A stretch of DNA of 64,000 nucleotides, taken from the NCBI GenBank assembly GCA_905183005.1, contig CAJJDO010000161.1, positions 62,001-126,000 of the forward strand, read 5' to 3'. Each line of letters begins with the position of its first letter. Within the stretch, counting starts at the first letter, position 1. This DNA comes from Paramecium pentaurelia (taxonomy: Eukaryota > Ciliophora > Oligohymenophorea > Peniculida > Parameciidae). Below, in pieces: positions 37,401 through 49,789 of the stretch. Position numbers and translations under genes: made by a program. A model generated the notes under the pieces. It ran no database searches, was not told where the DNA came from, and saw only the letters and a program-made list of their open reading frames with translations.

Positions 37401-38555
37401 GAAAAATTGGAAGCTCAAAGATTGGAACATAATTGGATTCTAGCTGAATAAAAGTGGAATAGTTAATCAAATATTAAACCAAGAGGATTAGAATTATCCC
37501 ATAAAGCAAAAAGATCTATAATAATTAAATCCATACAAACTAAATTAATAGCTAAAACTAATAATATTAAACTTGGTTTATTAAAAAAGAAATCAGATAA
37601 GAATGTTACTTGGGCTGAAAGATATTGTTTGATGACATAAAAAGAATTAAAGTATTATTATAATGAATAAGACTATCAACGATAACCTTAGAATGCTTTA
37701 GCAACAATAATTCTTAGTAGTATATATTAGATTGTTCCACTAAATGATAAAGAAAAAGTTAATTAAAAGTATGCTTTTGAAATTAGAACAGGTAATTGGT
37801 TTAAAAGATAAAAATTAATGCCAAGAAGAGACTTCTATTTCTCAGCAACTAGTGAAGAATTAATGGAAGAATGGACCATTTATATTGAATTTATGAGAGT
37901 TAAAGCAACTTATGATGAATTTGTTAATAATTTTGGAAAAATCTAATTTCCAATTGCAAATTTTAAAGAATTCTATGATATGAGTTTAGGAACAGAAATG
38001 AATAATTATCAATAGAAATAAACATAAAAGAAGAATAATAAATCTAGTATGATTTAAACCTAAAAAAGAAATACTGTTCTATCTATTAATAGTTTTTTTA
38101 GATAATCTATTGTTGAAAAGAAATAGAAATAAAATAAAGAAGAACTTAAAATATTAATTTCTAAATTTTTAAATAAAAGTTAATTATTACTATTTACTCA
38201 TATATTCCAGAATTCAATTTCAACTAAAAATCCAATTATAATTGGTTAAAATACAAAAGCTATGTTTAATTTTGGATAATTCTTTATTAAAACTCCATCA
38301 GAATATTCATAATTATAATAATAAGAAAATGAAACTATTTAAACAGAAGAATCCCCATAAACTAGACCTAGAGCGAGTTTGAACATTTCAGAATAAATAA
38401 TATTAGAAAGAAAAACTGAATCTATATAAGCAACCCTTAGAAATACAAAAAGAAAATAACCTACTGAATAGTTTTATAATAAGAGATCAAAAAGTTCTGA
38501 ATTTCTTGTTTAGTTTAATGAAAATTCCAATTTGGAATAATAATAACAAAGTTGA
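34459..38555 (+). CDS. Soluble-adenylyl-cyclase-type protein with ATPase and C-terminal PH domain (1348 aa)
   Basis: Class III cyclase converting ATP to cAMP (assignment from sAC-like architecture). Residues about 50-230 form C1 with both metal aspartates: MFADICGFT and KFAGDAIIVVW. C2 follows; its first metal position is changed (FINLS), as expected for the partner domain of sAC, but the transition-state motif SVIGDAVNLAARLM is present. An AAA/STAND-type ATPase follows, with Walker A GNQGSGKS near residue 514 and Walker B LIFILDDGH. Residues about 1020-1135 form a PH domain (GLLKKKSDKNVTWAERYCL...), then a Gln/Ser-rich tail. Two introns (22, 28 nt) leave exactly 1349 codons. The PH domain suggests membrane lipid recruitment (inference). 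It converges on the RING gene, 32 bp away. Confidence 0.9.
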
Positions 38556-38587
38556 GTATATAATAATTAATATTTAAAAAAAGATAA

Positions 38588-39965
38588 TCAGTAATTAAAT
38601 TTAGTTATTGTTACTACTTTCATAAGATCATCATTGAAACTTAATATTTCATAAATGAAAAGTATTTATTGTCTACATAAAAAACATTCTTTGCTTTTTT
38701 AAGCCATTTCTAATCCACATTTATAACAAATTCCACCATGACCACAAATCATTAAAACAGCATTGGGTGGATTATCACAGCATATTATACATTTCTAATT
38801 AGATTCATTTATTTTATTTTTATTTTCTTATAATTATTTTGATTCTATTTCAACTGTTTATAGTATTTTTTTGGTTTAACCTCTTTCAGTCATCAATTCT
38901 GTCATTTTTTATGATTATTAAATTAAATCTGATTTAGTTGTTTATCTAAAAAATGCTGATGATAGCTTTTTTAAAAATATCTATTGTATAGTCTTCTTTC
39001 TTTCATATTATTTCTATTAACTTATTTAACAAGTAGGTAATTCCCTTTATGATTCAATTTCAGTTTGTTATGATTGTAATAAATAAACACAAAAATCAAT
39101 GATAGAATCCCATAATAATTTAGTAATGGCACCAAAAATAATAAAATTAAAAGAAATAGTTGAATAAAATAGAACTTCACCAATCTTTATTGGTAAATCA
39201 AGGCCTAATTTATTGAAAGTGTTAATAATCCACATTACTGATAACATGCTGCTGATAATTGAAATATATAAAGCCCAAAGGAGAGATTTATCTAAAATTA
39301 AACAGATTTTACATTCTTGAGGAACTGTCTGATATTGCTTGAAGATTTCATTAATAATTTTTGATATAAGTACAATTATTAAAGTAAAACAAGTACCTAC
39401 TAGAGCACTCAGAAACATCCAGTACCACCAAAAGGCTTAAGGCCAGGTCCATTCAACATATTTGCTAAGTTTTAAGGAAATGCAAACACTGGCCACCAGT
39501 GATGAAAATCTATAAAAGGTTTTTAACTATATTGATAATAAATTGTTTGTTACAAATCTAATAATGGAAGAATATTCATGTGTTATTTAATTTCTACAGC
39601 TTTCTTTAGTTCTAATAACAAATGATAGAAGTAAGAACATATTTCCGAATATATAATATTGAAGGTCGGTGTAATATAGGATTATAACAAAATTCTTGGG
39701 TGATATATATCGAAATTACATATGCCATAATATGGAGTACATGATCAACCATTTTGATGATTTCTTTGTTAGAATAACAGTAGCATATGAAGATTTCTAA
39801 GACAATACTCAATCCTAAAGGTATTGCAAAAGGTATTCTATTATATTGAAATAGAGCAAATAACAATGCAAATAAATTGTAATAAATGTAATGGATGCAG
39901 AAATAAGATATAATTTTCTTTATTTTGGTTCTAAAATATCATTAATATTACTTTTAGATTAACAT
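38588..39965 (-). CDS. Multi-pass membrane RING-finger protein (443 aa)
   Basis: Probable membrane-bound E3 ubiquitin ligase. About six hydrophobic segments (for example FWWYWMFLSALVGTCFTLI) occupy the N-terminal 300 residues, followed by a charged helical linker. A C-terminal C3HC4-type RING follows: CIICCDNPPNAVLMICGHGG, then CYKCGLEMAQ and CFLCRQ. The start MLIQKTKIKK was chosen because a 21-nt intron directly after it links it to the membrane frame; a second intron is 25 nt; the spliced length is 444 codons. The RING resembles those of MUL1/cIAP-type ligases. The location and substrate are not known. Confidence 0.85.
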
Positions 39966-40040
39966 TTGTTTTGAAAATAAATAAATAATTTATTGAATCG
40001 AAAATAATATTTCTATGTTATAAATTTATGTATATCAATA

Positions 40041-43000
40041 TCATTGCATTCTTTAAGCACTCATTCTACCCTAGCTGCCTTGCTAGTCAATACTCCTTTT
40101 TGAATTACCCAATCTGTTAGTTGATTTCCTTCTAAGAACACTTGTCAAGGAGGTATCCATATCTCCTGATTATAATTCTGATTCTCTAAACAACTCAACA
40201 AATTAACACCAACGTTCAGGGACAGCAATCTTTACAAGAATTGAGAATATGATGCTGCCAACACCGAATCCAAGACATAAGAGGTGTTATTGTAAAGTTA
40301 AATGAGAAACCTTAACAAATTTACCTCCATATTAGATGAGCACGCATTAAATAATCAACGTAAAAGTTTAGACACCCCAAAACAAAGGGTTATTACAAGC
40401 ATTTGCAAATGGATTTATAGTCTTGTAATCCAGTTGTCTGCAAGAAATAGAGTTAAAGACTTGCATAACAACAAAAGTTTAAAAAAAAATACTCATTTAG
40501 ACTACATTTTTATGGAACTAAATAAATTAATAAGTAGATTACTTTTTATCCAATTAATTCTGCAGGCATAGATAAATCCATATATTAAGGAAGCAAAAAT
40601 AATATGCCACATAGTACACAAATTTAATAAATTGATCCACCTACTATTGTTCTATTCATAGTTGGTGACACAATTTTATCATCTCTTTTGTATGGTTATC
40701 TTTCAAGTACAGTAATGCTTGGAGGTTCAGTTGCTAAGGCTAAAGAAGCAAAAGTATCCATAATAAGATTAACCCATAACATTTCAATAGTATTCAATGG
40801 AGATTCCTTGAGAACCACAGCTCCTAAAAATGACATGAACAAAGCTACTAAATTGACAGTCAATTAAAATTAGATGAATTTTCTAATGCAATCATATATG
40901 TTTCTACCCCATTTCATAGCTAAATTAGTAAATTATAATACCTGTAATAATGGAACTAAAATTATCATCTAATAAAATGATATCTGCAGCATCTTTGGCA
41001 ACATCAGATCCTGTAATACCCATAGCAAATCCAACATCTGCTTTCTTTAAAGCTGGAGCATCATTTGTACCATCTCCTGTGACAGCAATAACATTTCCTT
41101 CAGCAATCAAACCTGTAACCAAAATATATTTATCTTCTGGAGATGCTCTAGCCATGACTTTCATATCCCTACTAACTCTGGCAAAATTTTCCTTATTACC
41201 TACAACTTTCACTGTTTTTCCATCAACAATTTCATCCTTTAATCCTCCAACAAATTCTCTAAACTTTTTACCTTCTACTACTTCCCATTCACTTATTTCT
41301 CTATTTGTTGGTAGTATTCCACATTCTTTAGCAATAGCAGTTGCAGTAAGAATGTTATCTCCTGTAACCATTCTCACTTTTACACCAGAGGCATGGCATT
41401 ATTTAATTGAATTAGGTACATCAGGTCTAATTGGATCTTTTATGCCTGCAATAGCTATCAACACTAAATCTTTATCTAAATCATCTTCAGGAATATTTTA
41501 TGCTATTTTAGTCAATTATGAAATCTATCCTCTAACATTTGATCCATGTGATTAAGGATCAAGATCTCGATAAGCAATGGCTATTGTTCTTAAAGAATCT
41601 GAGGCAAATTTTTGGATAATATTATCATAAATATTCTTTTTCAATTATGGTTCCAACAACTATTCAATACCATTTTTTCCGATGTATTTGCTACATTATG
41701 ACAATACTATTTCTGAGGCACCTTTAGTATAGACTCTAATATATTATGATTTCTAATTGTAAATTACTGTACTCATCTTCTTTCTTTTACTGTTGAATGG
41801 AATCTACCTTAATACCTTATCACTTGGTCTGAATTGATTAAAATTATATCCAAAATTATCTGAACATTCTAATAAAGCACATTCTGTCTTATTTCCTATT
41901 TGGATCCATTTATTTGTTTATGGATCCTTCTCTGGAAATGCATTTGAATTATAACATATACTTTCACACATGAATTCAATTGTTTCCTTCTTGATTTTAT
42001 TTTTATTAGTATGAACTTAATCTTTAAATATTTCTTATTCAGTCCATAATGCTACAACTTACATTATATTTTATGTTAAAGTTCCTGTTTTGTCGCTACA
42101 AATATTATTTGCTCCACCCATTATTTCACATGATGATAAATTCTTAACCAAATTCTATTCATCTTTCATTTTACCAACTGAATATGCTAATGCAATCGTT
42201 ACAGCTAATGGTAATCCTTCAGGTACTGCCACAACAATGATTGTAACGGATATCATGAAAGATTCCACTAAGATTTGTAATGTCTTAATACTCAGAAATG
42301 GAAACTTACCTAAATAACAATCATAACCTAAATGTCCCATCAAAGCAATAAATGTTAAAATGGACACAACTACTCCCAATTTACCTATATCTGAAGCAAC
42401 CCCTTCTAATTTTTGTTATAATGGAGTTGGAGGATTCTCTTGTATTAACAGTTGTTTTAACTTTCCAGAAACTGTATTCTAACCAACTTTTTATATTTAT
42501 ATATTTTCTTTACCTGCTAATACAATCATTTGTCCTGTTCCATCAAGACATTTCGTTCCTGATATTAAAAACGGACTTACATGTCCTCTAGCTGCTTCTT
42601 GATTTACATTTAATTAATTGTGTTATTATTATGCCATCTCATTATATGGTAACTTCTTTATCTCATCACTCTCACCTGTCATAGGTGATTCATCAATTTT
42701 CACTGCACTTCCTTAAACCATCATGCCTATTTAATTTGATACACTCTATTACCATCTACAACAAACAAATCACCTAAATTGAAAATTAACAAATCTCCAA
42801 CGACTATATCCTTTGTTTGTATTTCTGTTACTTTACCTTCTCTAATTACTTAACATTTTCCATCATCTAATTTTCTACGTAATTATCTAAACTGTCTCTC
42901 CTTAAGATAATTATTTCCTGCTGTTATTGAAATGATCAAGAATATTGCAAAAAATATCGTTGCACTAATATATATTATACAATCTATTACCCTTCAGTCC

Positions 43001-43395
43001 ATCCTGTTTTTACTCCTTCATTGATCATACCAATCACAGTTGAAACCAGAGCAGCTATTAATAAAATCTGTAGCATAGTATCTCCCAAACATTCCATAAT
43101 CAATTCACATAATGTTGTTGGCTCTTTTTCAACTGGTGTATTGTCTCCATACACTTGTTTTGACTTCTCTATTGCACCCTTATCTGAAAATCCTTTCTTA
43201 TCATATACTAATTATGATTACTTTTAAATCTGTATTTAATTTCCTTGCAATACCAACATCATCTCCATATTATTTTACCTTTTACATGCTTATACCCTCA
43301 TTGATTGAGTTCAGCTTGAATAAATCGGTCAAGTCATCTATAGTTAATTAAGATTGAAATTGTGCTTCCACATCTTTTTATTATTTGTAGCTCAT
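40041..43395 (-). CDS. P-type Ca2+-transporting ATPase, plasma-membrane (PMCA) type
   Basis: Ion pump that uses ATP to export Ca2+. It starts MSYKQQKDVEAQFQSQLTID. It has the IIB-type membrane motif PEGLPLAVTIALAYSVGKM, phosphorylation loop NICSDKTGTLT (about 42080-42110), RMVTGDNILTATAIAKECG, and the hinge VIAVTGDGTNDAPAL. The C-terminus is a short basic Ser-rich tail (TSVLRRKSTNRLGN) that could be regulatory, as in PMCAs that bind calmodulin there; a calmodulin site is not proven. Small introns interrupt it (one is 25 nt near 43200), so the length of roughly 1070 residues is approximate. Ca2+ pumps of the plasma membrane and alveolar sacs are prominent in Paramecium. Confidence 0.93.
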
Positions 43396-44344
43396 TAAAT
43401 TCAATGAACTAAATTTAATAATACATGATTAAACATTTCTTATTGCTATTTATTGTTCAAAAATATTAATTTAATTCTTTTAAAGCCAATCAAGATGAGT
43501 TTTGTCAGAATTTACAGAAATAAATTTAAAGAAGCATATTTATTTATTAGTTATATACAATAATATTATAAATATTATAATTAAACCATATAACTCATTT
43601 TTTTATTACAAAAGTATAAGACTTATTTTTTTCTAATCAAAAAGATTTAATTAATTTTCATTCTAATTATTATGTGAGAATTAAACTTTATCAATAAGAT
43701 GTGAATTTAAATTTAATTTAAAATCAATTAGAATGTACTCTAAACATTCGAAACAAATACATAATTTCTAAAATATATCATGAATAATAATGTACTTAAT
43801 TTATTGTAGATTTTGTGTAAAAGGATTTTATTTTTCCTTAACTCCTCATTATAAAGTAATAGTGTAATTCCGCATACGAACATTATTCTTGAATAAGACA
43901 AGTTAAAATTTCAATAATTTATTTTATAATTTATTAAATTATATGCAAGAATCAAATTTCAATTTTGCAATATATAAATCTATTATTAATGTTATGATTT
44001 CAAGAAGCTAAATATTATGCAAATAATTTATTGGACTAACAGAATCTGATTGCAAAAACCTTTTATCCATAATAATTCAAATAATTTAGAAATATAATCC
44101 TTTTTTCAGTCATACATGTAACAAAAAATTACATTTTGTATCTTCTAGGATGATAAAAATGCTTCGATAAAAAAAGCTGTGGCATATTCCAGAAGAATTA
44201 TATATAAGGAATATTTGTTCTTATAATAATGGTCATATTGAAATTCTCTTTAAAAATATCTTAGTATTTATTAAATTAATAATAATAGCTCATGTAATGA
44301 ATATATTGATAATTTTTCATTATTTTAACAAATTATTGACATTA
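43396..44344. other. Intergenic, about 950 bp
   Basis: The largest gene-poor gap between well-supported genes. It is AT-rich with several poly(T)/poly(A) runs. A plus-strand open frame at 44159-44419 overlaps Asterix antisense and is treated as spurious. I see no tRNA-like or repeated structure. Confidence 0.5.
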
Positions 44345-44673
44345 TCAATTTTATGGCTAAACTTATTCCTTCTATTGTTATAATAACATCTCATGTTTTG
44401 GTTACCAAACATATAATGATAGAAATCCCATTACTATGATTCCAAAATTTAATATTATTTGCATATAGTTTGCTGATCTGGTCTTCATTGTTGCACATGA
44501 TGATAATAAAAAAAAAAATGCCATCCATATGAATACTTTTTACTATTTTAAAAAATATAATTTACTTTCATCCATGTTCCTGCAAAAGCTAATAAAAATG
44601 AAAAAATTTGCTGCATGTCACCCCCTTATTCTTCTTATGGTGCACCCTTTACTTAATCGTATGTATATTTCAT
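44345..44673 (-). CDS. WDR83OS: PAT complex subunit Asterix (UPF0139 family)
   Basis: Small ER membrane protein that, with CCDC47, forms the PAT chaperone complex protecting hydrophilic transmembrane helices during multi-pass protein insertion (family knowledge). The 101 residues match the usual length of about 105. The key patterns are present: GGDMQQIFSFLLAFAGTWMK, then WMAFFFLLSSCATMKTRSAN, then YMQIILNFGIIVMGFLSLY ending in WQPKH, with three hydrophobic helices. One 23-nt intron lies in the first helix region; the spliced length is exactly 102 codons. The call is from family pattern and length rather than a computed alignment. Confidence 0.82.
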
Positions 44674-44854
44674 AATTAAATTACTTAATTCAATTAAATT
44701 TACATGAATTATTTATTATTATTCTTTATTTATGTTCTAAAATAGCATTTTATTTATTTTTGTAAAAAATTAGTATATTTTGCAAATAAGAATACAATAA
44801 AATTTATTCGTAATATTATATAAGCAGAAAATTAAATTATAAAATTGAATGAAA

Positions 44855-45193
44855 ATGCCGATTTTTCAAAGCCTTTTTAAGACTCAAAAGACTAAGTTTT
44901 ATTTGGTGGTCAATTAGAGTTAATTAGTGTATTTAGAATCAAGAAAATGTATAAGTTTTAAACATACCTTTATTGGAAGTAACAAATTAATCTGTTAATA
45001 GAATTTTTTAAAAAGATAAAGTCTATGCGCTAAATAAATGAGTTAGTTCGATGTAAAAAATTCAAAAAGAAGTAGAGATTTTTTAAGAATCTTAGAAATT
45101 CGAATAAAAATTTGGCAAAATTAAAGAAAGAATAATTTTTTTTAAGTTCGAGATAAATATGGCTTGTGTTAAAATTAATAAAAAAAAATATGA
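44855..45193 (+). CDS. Doubtful small protein (112 aa)
   Basis: An open frame of 113 codons, MPIFQSLFKTQKTKFYLVVN through NNFFQVRDKYGLCQNQQKKI, ending at TGA 45191-45193. It is basic, Gln/Lys-rich, without a recognisable domain or membrane segment. It is divergent from Asterix with 181 bp between starts. The protein-like composition argues for a gene; the absence of introns and of any family makes this uncertain. Confidence 0.4.
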
Positions 45194-45279
45194 AAATTTT
45201 CCACTAATTTTTTATCTCTACTTATTTATGAGACAAACATTATTAATATTAATTATAAGTAATTGTATATTTATCCTAA

Positions 45280-45420
45280 AATTATAAACAGATGAATTTA
45301 CATTACAAATTATTATTTGTTAAATATATTCAAACTATAATTATAAAAAGAGGAATTTACATTTACAAATTATTGTTTGTTAAATATATTAAAACTATAA
45401 TTATAAACAGATTAATTTAT
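45280..45420. repeat. Tandem direct repeat, unit about 59-60 bp, 2.3 copies
   Basis: Two near-identical copies (starting 45280 and 45339) and a partial third (45399) share AATTATAAACAG..AATTTACA..ACAAATTATT.TTTGTTAAATATATT.AAACTAT, with a few substitutions and one 1-bp length difference. It lies in the 434-bp spacer upstream of the B-box/WD40 gene. The rest of that spacer (45194-45627) shows no coding frame. Confidence 0.8.
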
Positions 45421-45627
45421 ATATATAATAATTAAGGGAAATAATATTTATTGAATATGTATTTATGTTTAATTTAATTAATTTATTGTAAATCTGAATT
45501 AAATTCTTCTTAAAAATTATTGTTTTATTTTAATTTTAATTAGTATTCTATGATAAAAATTGTGTCTAATTTGTATTCGCGGATATTGATTATTTGAATT
45601 AAAGTTAATCTTGTTGTGAGATTGGAG

Positions 45628-48014
45628 ATGTCAAATGTTTAAGACAGGTGTTCAATACATCAAAAAGTGGGGATTGCTGTAGAATGCTTGATAAGGGATG
45701 AATATAATTATTCAATTTTATGCGAGAATTGCTTAGCTGAGAGAGTTAACAATAAACAAATATTTTTATTGAAAGATGCGAAATTAGTGTTTGATTAATT
45801 TAGATTATAGTGTTAAAGAGAATTTGAAGAGGAGTAAAATGAGAAAATTAGTTTCTATAAAAATCTGCAAGCTATTGTATAGAAATTGTAGAATCATTTT
45901 TTAGAAATATTTGATTAGATAAACAATTAAATAAATGAATAACTAGAATTAATCACTTAAAAGTTTAGATATGGATTATTTTTTAATGGAAACTAAGAAA
46001 ATTAGAATTTAAATCTTAATATACGGGACTTCGGAGAATTATTAATTGAGGAATAAACAAAATTTGAAAAAATTAAGAAGATAGCTTAATAGTAAAATGT
46101 AATCGATTTTCAGAATAAAATATAATATGAAATATTGAGACTATAATAAAGTGATATACTGAATGAGTGTCTTGAATTATTAATATCTGTGGATGAAGGG
46201 AATTTAATGAAATTAAAGGATCAAAATGATAGGATTAAGGAATATCAAACTTTTTAAGTAAGAATATATTAATATATTGTTAAAAGAGAACTCCAAAGTT
46301 AGATTTAATTTGTAATGAACATGACAAAGAAATAATATTGTTTGATTTAAGTGTGTAGCAGTAAAGAGAGAATCGAGCAAAATGCGTTGAATGCGACCCA
46401 TGCATTTATACTTCATTATCAAAGTGTCAGAATATGTGGAAAAACTATGAAAAACAACAATAAGAAATTTTATAAGAATTTTATTCATCCAGAAAATCAT
46501 AAATTGGAAGTATTAAGCAATAGCTTCTTTAATTGAGAAGTTGCTTTACCGAAAAAATCAATGAAATTATTTAATAATTAAATGGAATAATGAATTAGAC
46601 TGAATAGGAGGTGTTTAAAATGATAAATAGTATGAATAAAGATTGGAACATTATGACTTTGACTGAAGTCTTGGATATAGCTGATATATTGAGTAAGCCA
46701 GAATTGATGAAGATATTTTTGAAGGAAATGGAAATCAAATATAAAATGAAAAATTTAAATATTGATAGCATATTCTAAAATAGCATTGAAGGATTATAAG
46801 AAATTTATAATCAAATAACATTATTAAAATTATGTGTTATTCTTGAATAGAGAGGAGATAAGAATAATTATGAAACGCCATAAAAATATGATTATAGAAA
46901 GTAAAGTTCAAATAGTATGCATAGTGATAATCATTCAGTTGAAATAATTTAATCAAAATCAGATTAGAAAATCATGAAAATTAATAATAAAATTAAATCA
47001 TTAGAAGAATGGCGAATTCAATAATTAAAATGGTCAAATGCATATATAGATTATTAATTATTTTATACTAAAAAATAAGCAGAATGGTGCAATGCTATAG
47101 CATTTAATAAAGAAGGAAATATTATGATAGCTGGGTGTATATTTTCAATTAAAGTATTTGATTTTTCAAAAGGAAGAATTGTTTAAACATATTAAGCAAA
47201 ATAGCATGAAGGAGATATCAATTGCTTATTGTTTAGTAAAAAAATCAATCAATTCATTTCCGGAAGTGATGATAAAACCATTAGAATTTGGACATAAATT
47301 GATAAAAATGAATGGAAATGTATTTAGGTTTTACAAGGACATGAAGATTGGGTATTGTGCTTAATCTTAACTGAGAATGAGTAAATACTTTTTTCAGGGA
47401 GTAGAGATAAAACTATAAAGATATGGACTAAAAATGAAGATAATTAAACCTATGAATGTACATAAACTTTAGATCTCCATACAGATGCAGTATTAGGATT
47501 ATCAATAAATAAATCAGAATCATTTTTGGTATCTTCTAGTTATGATAAATCTATTATAATTTGGGAAATTAAGGAATCATTTCAAATTGAAAAAAAATAA
47601 ATCATCTAAAAAGAAACTTATGGCAATAGAATTCTTTTCATTAATGAAACATAATTTTTATGGTAGCCAAACAATAATGAAATTGTAGATATATATAAAT
47701 TCAATACTCAATCATCATCCTTTGAGTCTTCTTAACATAATATTTAGTAATTCCAAGCAGATGATGATTATTAATATTTTCCATCTAAATTTTTAACATC
47801 AAAAGGTTTATTTGCTAATATTCATAATAAATTTATCTATATTACTAAATAAATAAATGAGAAAGAATTTGAAGTAATCTAAATAATAGAATTTGATGAT
47901 TATCGCAAATTTGGAGCATTTACTGAAGATGGAGAGTATTTAGTTACATGGCATTATGCAACTTGTGAATTTTAAATTAGAAAAAATGTTGGAACTTCAA
48001 GAATTTAATGGTGA
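45628..48014 (+). CDS. B-box-like zinc finger / coiled-coil / WD40 protein (785 aa)
   Basis: The N-terminus has a B-box-like Cys/His cluster (RCSIHQKVGIAVEC, then LCENCLAERV) and a second Cys/His group after the intron (CNEHDKE..KCVECDPC). A long helical/coiled segment follows. The C-terminal third has WD40 repeats: FISGSDDKTIRIW, LFSGSRDKTIKIW and LVSSSYDKSIIIW, i.e. three clear and one or more degraded blades. This is too few for a complete propeller unless the flanking sequence contributes. One 29-nt intron gives exactly 786 codons. Similar zinc-finger/WD40 proteins form a large family in Paramecium; the function is unknown, perhaps a scaffold. Confidence 0.85.
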
Positions 48015-48251
48015 TTTTTTTATTTAATAAATATGATTAATTATTGTTTTACTATAATAAAAAAGTATTTATATTTTATAGATATAATGATAAATATAAA
48101 AATTCAGTTTTCTTTTCATAATTATAATATGGATTAGAATGGATATTAATAAATGGATTTTGAAACTCAATACATTTATTGTCTGATATTAATAATTATT
48201 TGATAAATGATTTTATATAAATACCTTTATAATTATAATTAATTAAAAAAT

Positions 48252-49649
48252 TCATGATTACTTAAAACTAAAAATGGATTATTTAGTTTATTGTGGTGAG
48301 ATTGATGGTAGATGAACATGAATTTTTTTTTAACTATTTACTTTTGGTATTGATAAATGGAGATCCAATTAAGTTTAGTATCTATTTGTAGCATCTTAAT
48401 AATAATATATATATTAATAATTACTATATTTATTTAATTATCTATTCTTTAATGTTGTAAAGTCTTGATGAGAAGTAGTTTTGGTAAGTGCAAAACTTTT
48501 TTTTAAATTTTAAACTCTATGATGATTAAAATTAATATTTGTTTCTGTTTGAACTCGAGATGTCATTGGAATATGATGATTTAAGAGTATTTCATTAATT
48601 TCATCTGATTCTTAAGTCTTCAAATAAAACATTTATTCTTAACAATTATCTTTCATATATTTAATGATATTCAAAGCTTTAATGATCTTTTATTTTTATA
48701 ATTTTTACAATTAGGAATTTCTATGTAAATGAATATGTCAATTTGATTTCTCTATTAGTAATAGGATGTGATTTTGATTGTTCTCCTAACATCCAAGGAT
48801 GTTCAAGACATTGTTCAGCAGTCATTCTATCTAAAGCATTATGACAGATTGTATTTCTAATGAAGTCCTAGGCCATTCTATTGTCAATAAAATTTTTTAC
48901 TCTGATAGATGATATGGATAGATTATACTAAAGTCTTAAGAGATTAATTTATAATAATCTTTCTTTGATACACCATCCTACCAAATAGGATGCTTGTTAT
49001 TGCACATCATCTAATAATAAATGATTCCTAATGAAAATATATCAATTGCTTAAGTTTATTCTCCTCCAATTATCACTTCTGGAGCTATATAAAAAGGTGT
49101 TCCAACTTATTAACCAATAATACCTCTACAAACTATTTAATAACCTAATCCTAAATCTATCAATTTCACTAAGTTATTAGCACAAATGAATATATTTTCT
49201 ATTTAAATCACAATGATTTACCTGGTTTCAAGTCTCTATGTATGATTCCTTTGCGATGTAAAAATACTAATGCATTTAACACTTATTGCATTATGTTTTA
49301 AACTTCAATTTCTTTGAGACTTCTATCTCTCAATATCACATCCAAAGTTTAACCTATCAGTTTCTCCATTATTAAATAAATATAGTTGTTTGCTTTTAAG
49401 ACTCTATGCAATTTCACTATGTTTGGATGAGAACACTCTTACAATAGACATGACTCTATCTCCTATTCAAAGTATGGAGTAACCTTAAATTTACACATCT
49501 TCTACTTTTATTGCTACTATCTTGTCTAAATTAGAACTGTAAGCTGCAATTACAATTCCAAAACTTCCTCTACCTAAAATTTCAATAAAACAGTAGTATT
49601 CACTCAATAATATATCGTTTAAATCATCAATTAAACTTTTAGGATCCAT
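48252..49649 (-). CDS. Ser/Thr protein kinase (435 aa)
   Basis: Starts MDPKSLIDDLNDILLSEYY. Kinase domain features: glycine loop LGRGSFGIVIAAY, ATP lysine in IVAIK, catalytic loop HRKGIIHRDLKPENI, magnesium motif DLG (IDLGLGYQ) in place of DFG, and APE motif TPFYIAPEVI. The C-terminal lobe ends CLEHPWML. It resembles CAMK-type kinases, but no calmodulin site is obvious. The 150-residue tail is Gln/His/Thr-rich and without domains. Four introns (22, 23, 23, 22 nt) give exactly 436 codons; one falls inside the catalytic loop (KP|EN), which makes it easy to verify. It converges on the WD40 gene (237 bp). Confidence 0.9.
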
Positions 49650-49789
49650 ATTTAATTAAATTATAATAATATTTATTGATATTTTTCGTGAAATTTCATT
49701 TTATTTGTTTCTCTATTTTATTTTATTTTATTTTGTTACAAGTTATTAAAAGAATGAACAAAATTATAAATGAATATAAAAATTTATAA

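Noticed and set aside
40950..41555. 200-codon open frame on the plus strand opposite the Ca2+ ATPase
   Set aside because: It is antisense to strongly conserved P-type ATPase motifs (TGDGTNDAP, TGDN); openness is a by-product of the coding strand.
44159..44419. 86-codon plus-strand open frame
   Set aside because: Its 3' part is antisense to Asterix, whose family pattern and spliced length are convincing; composition of the plus frame is not protein-like.
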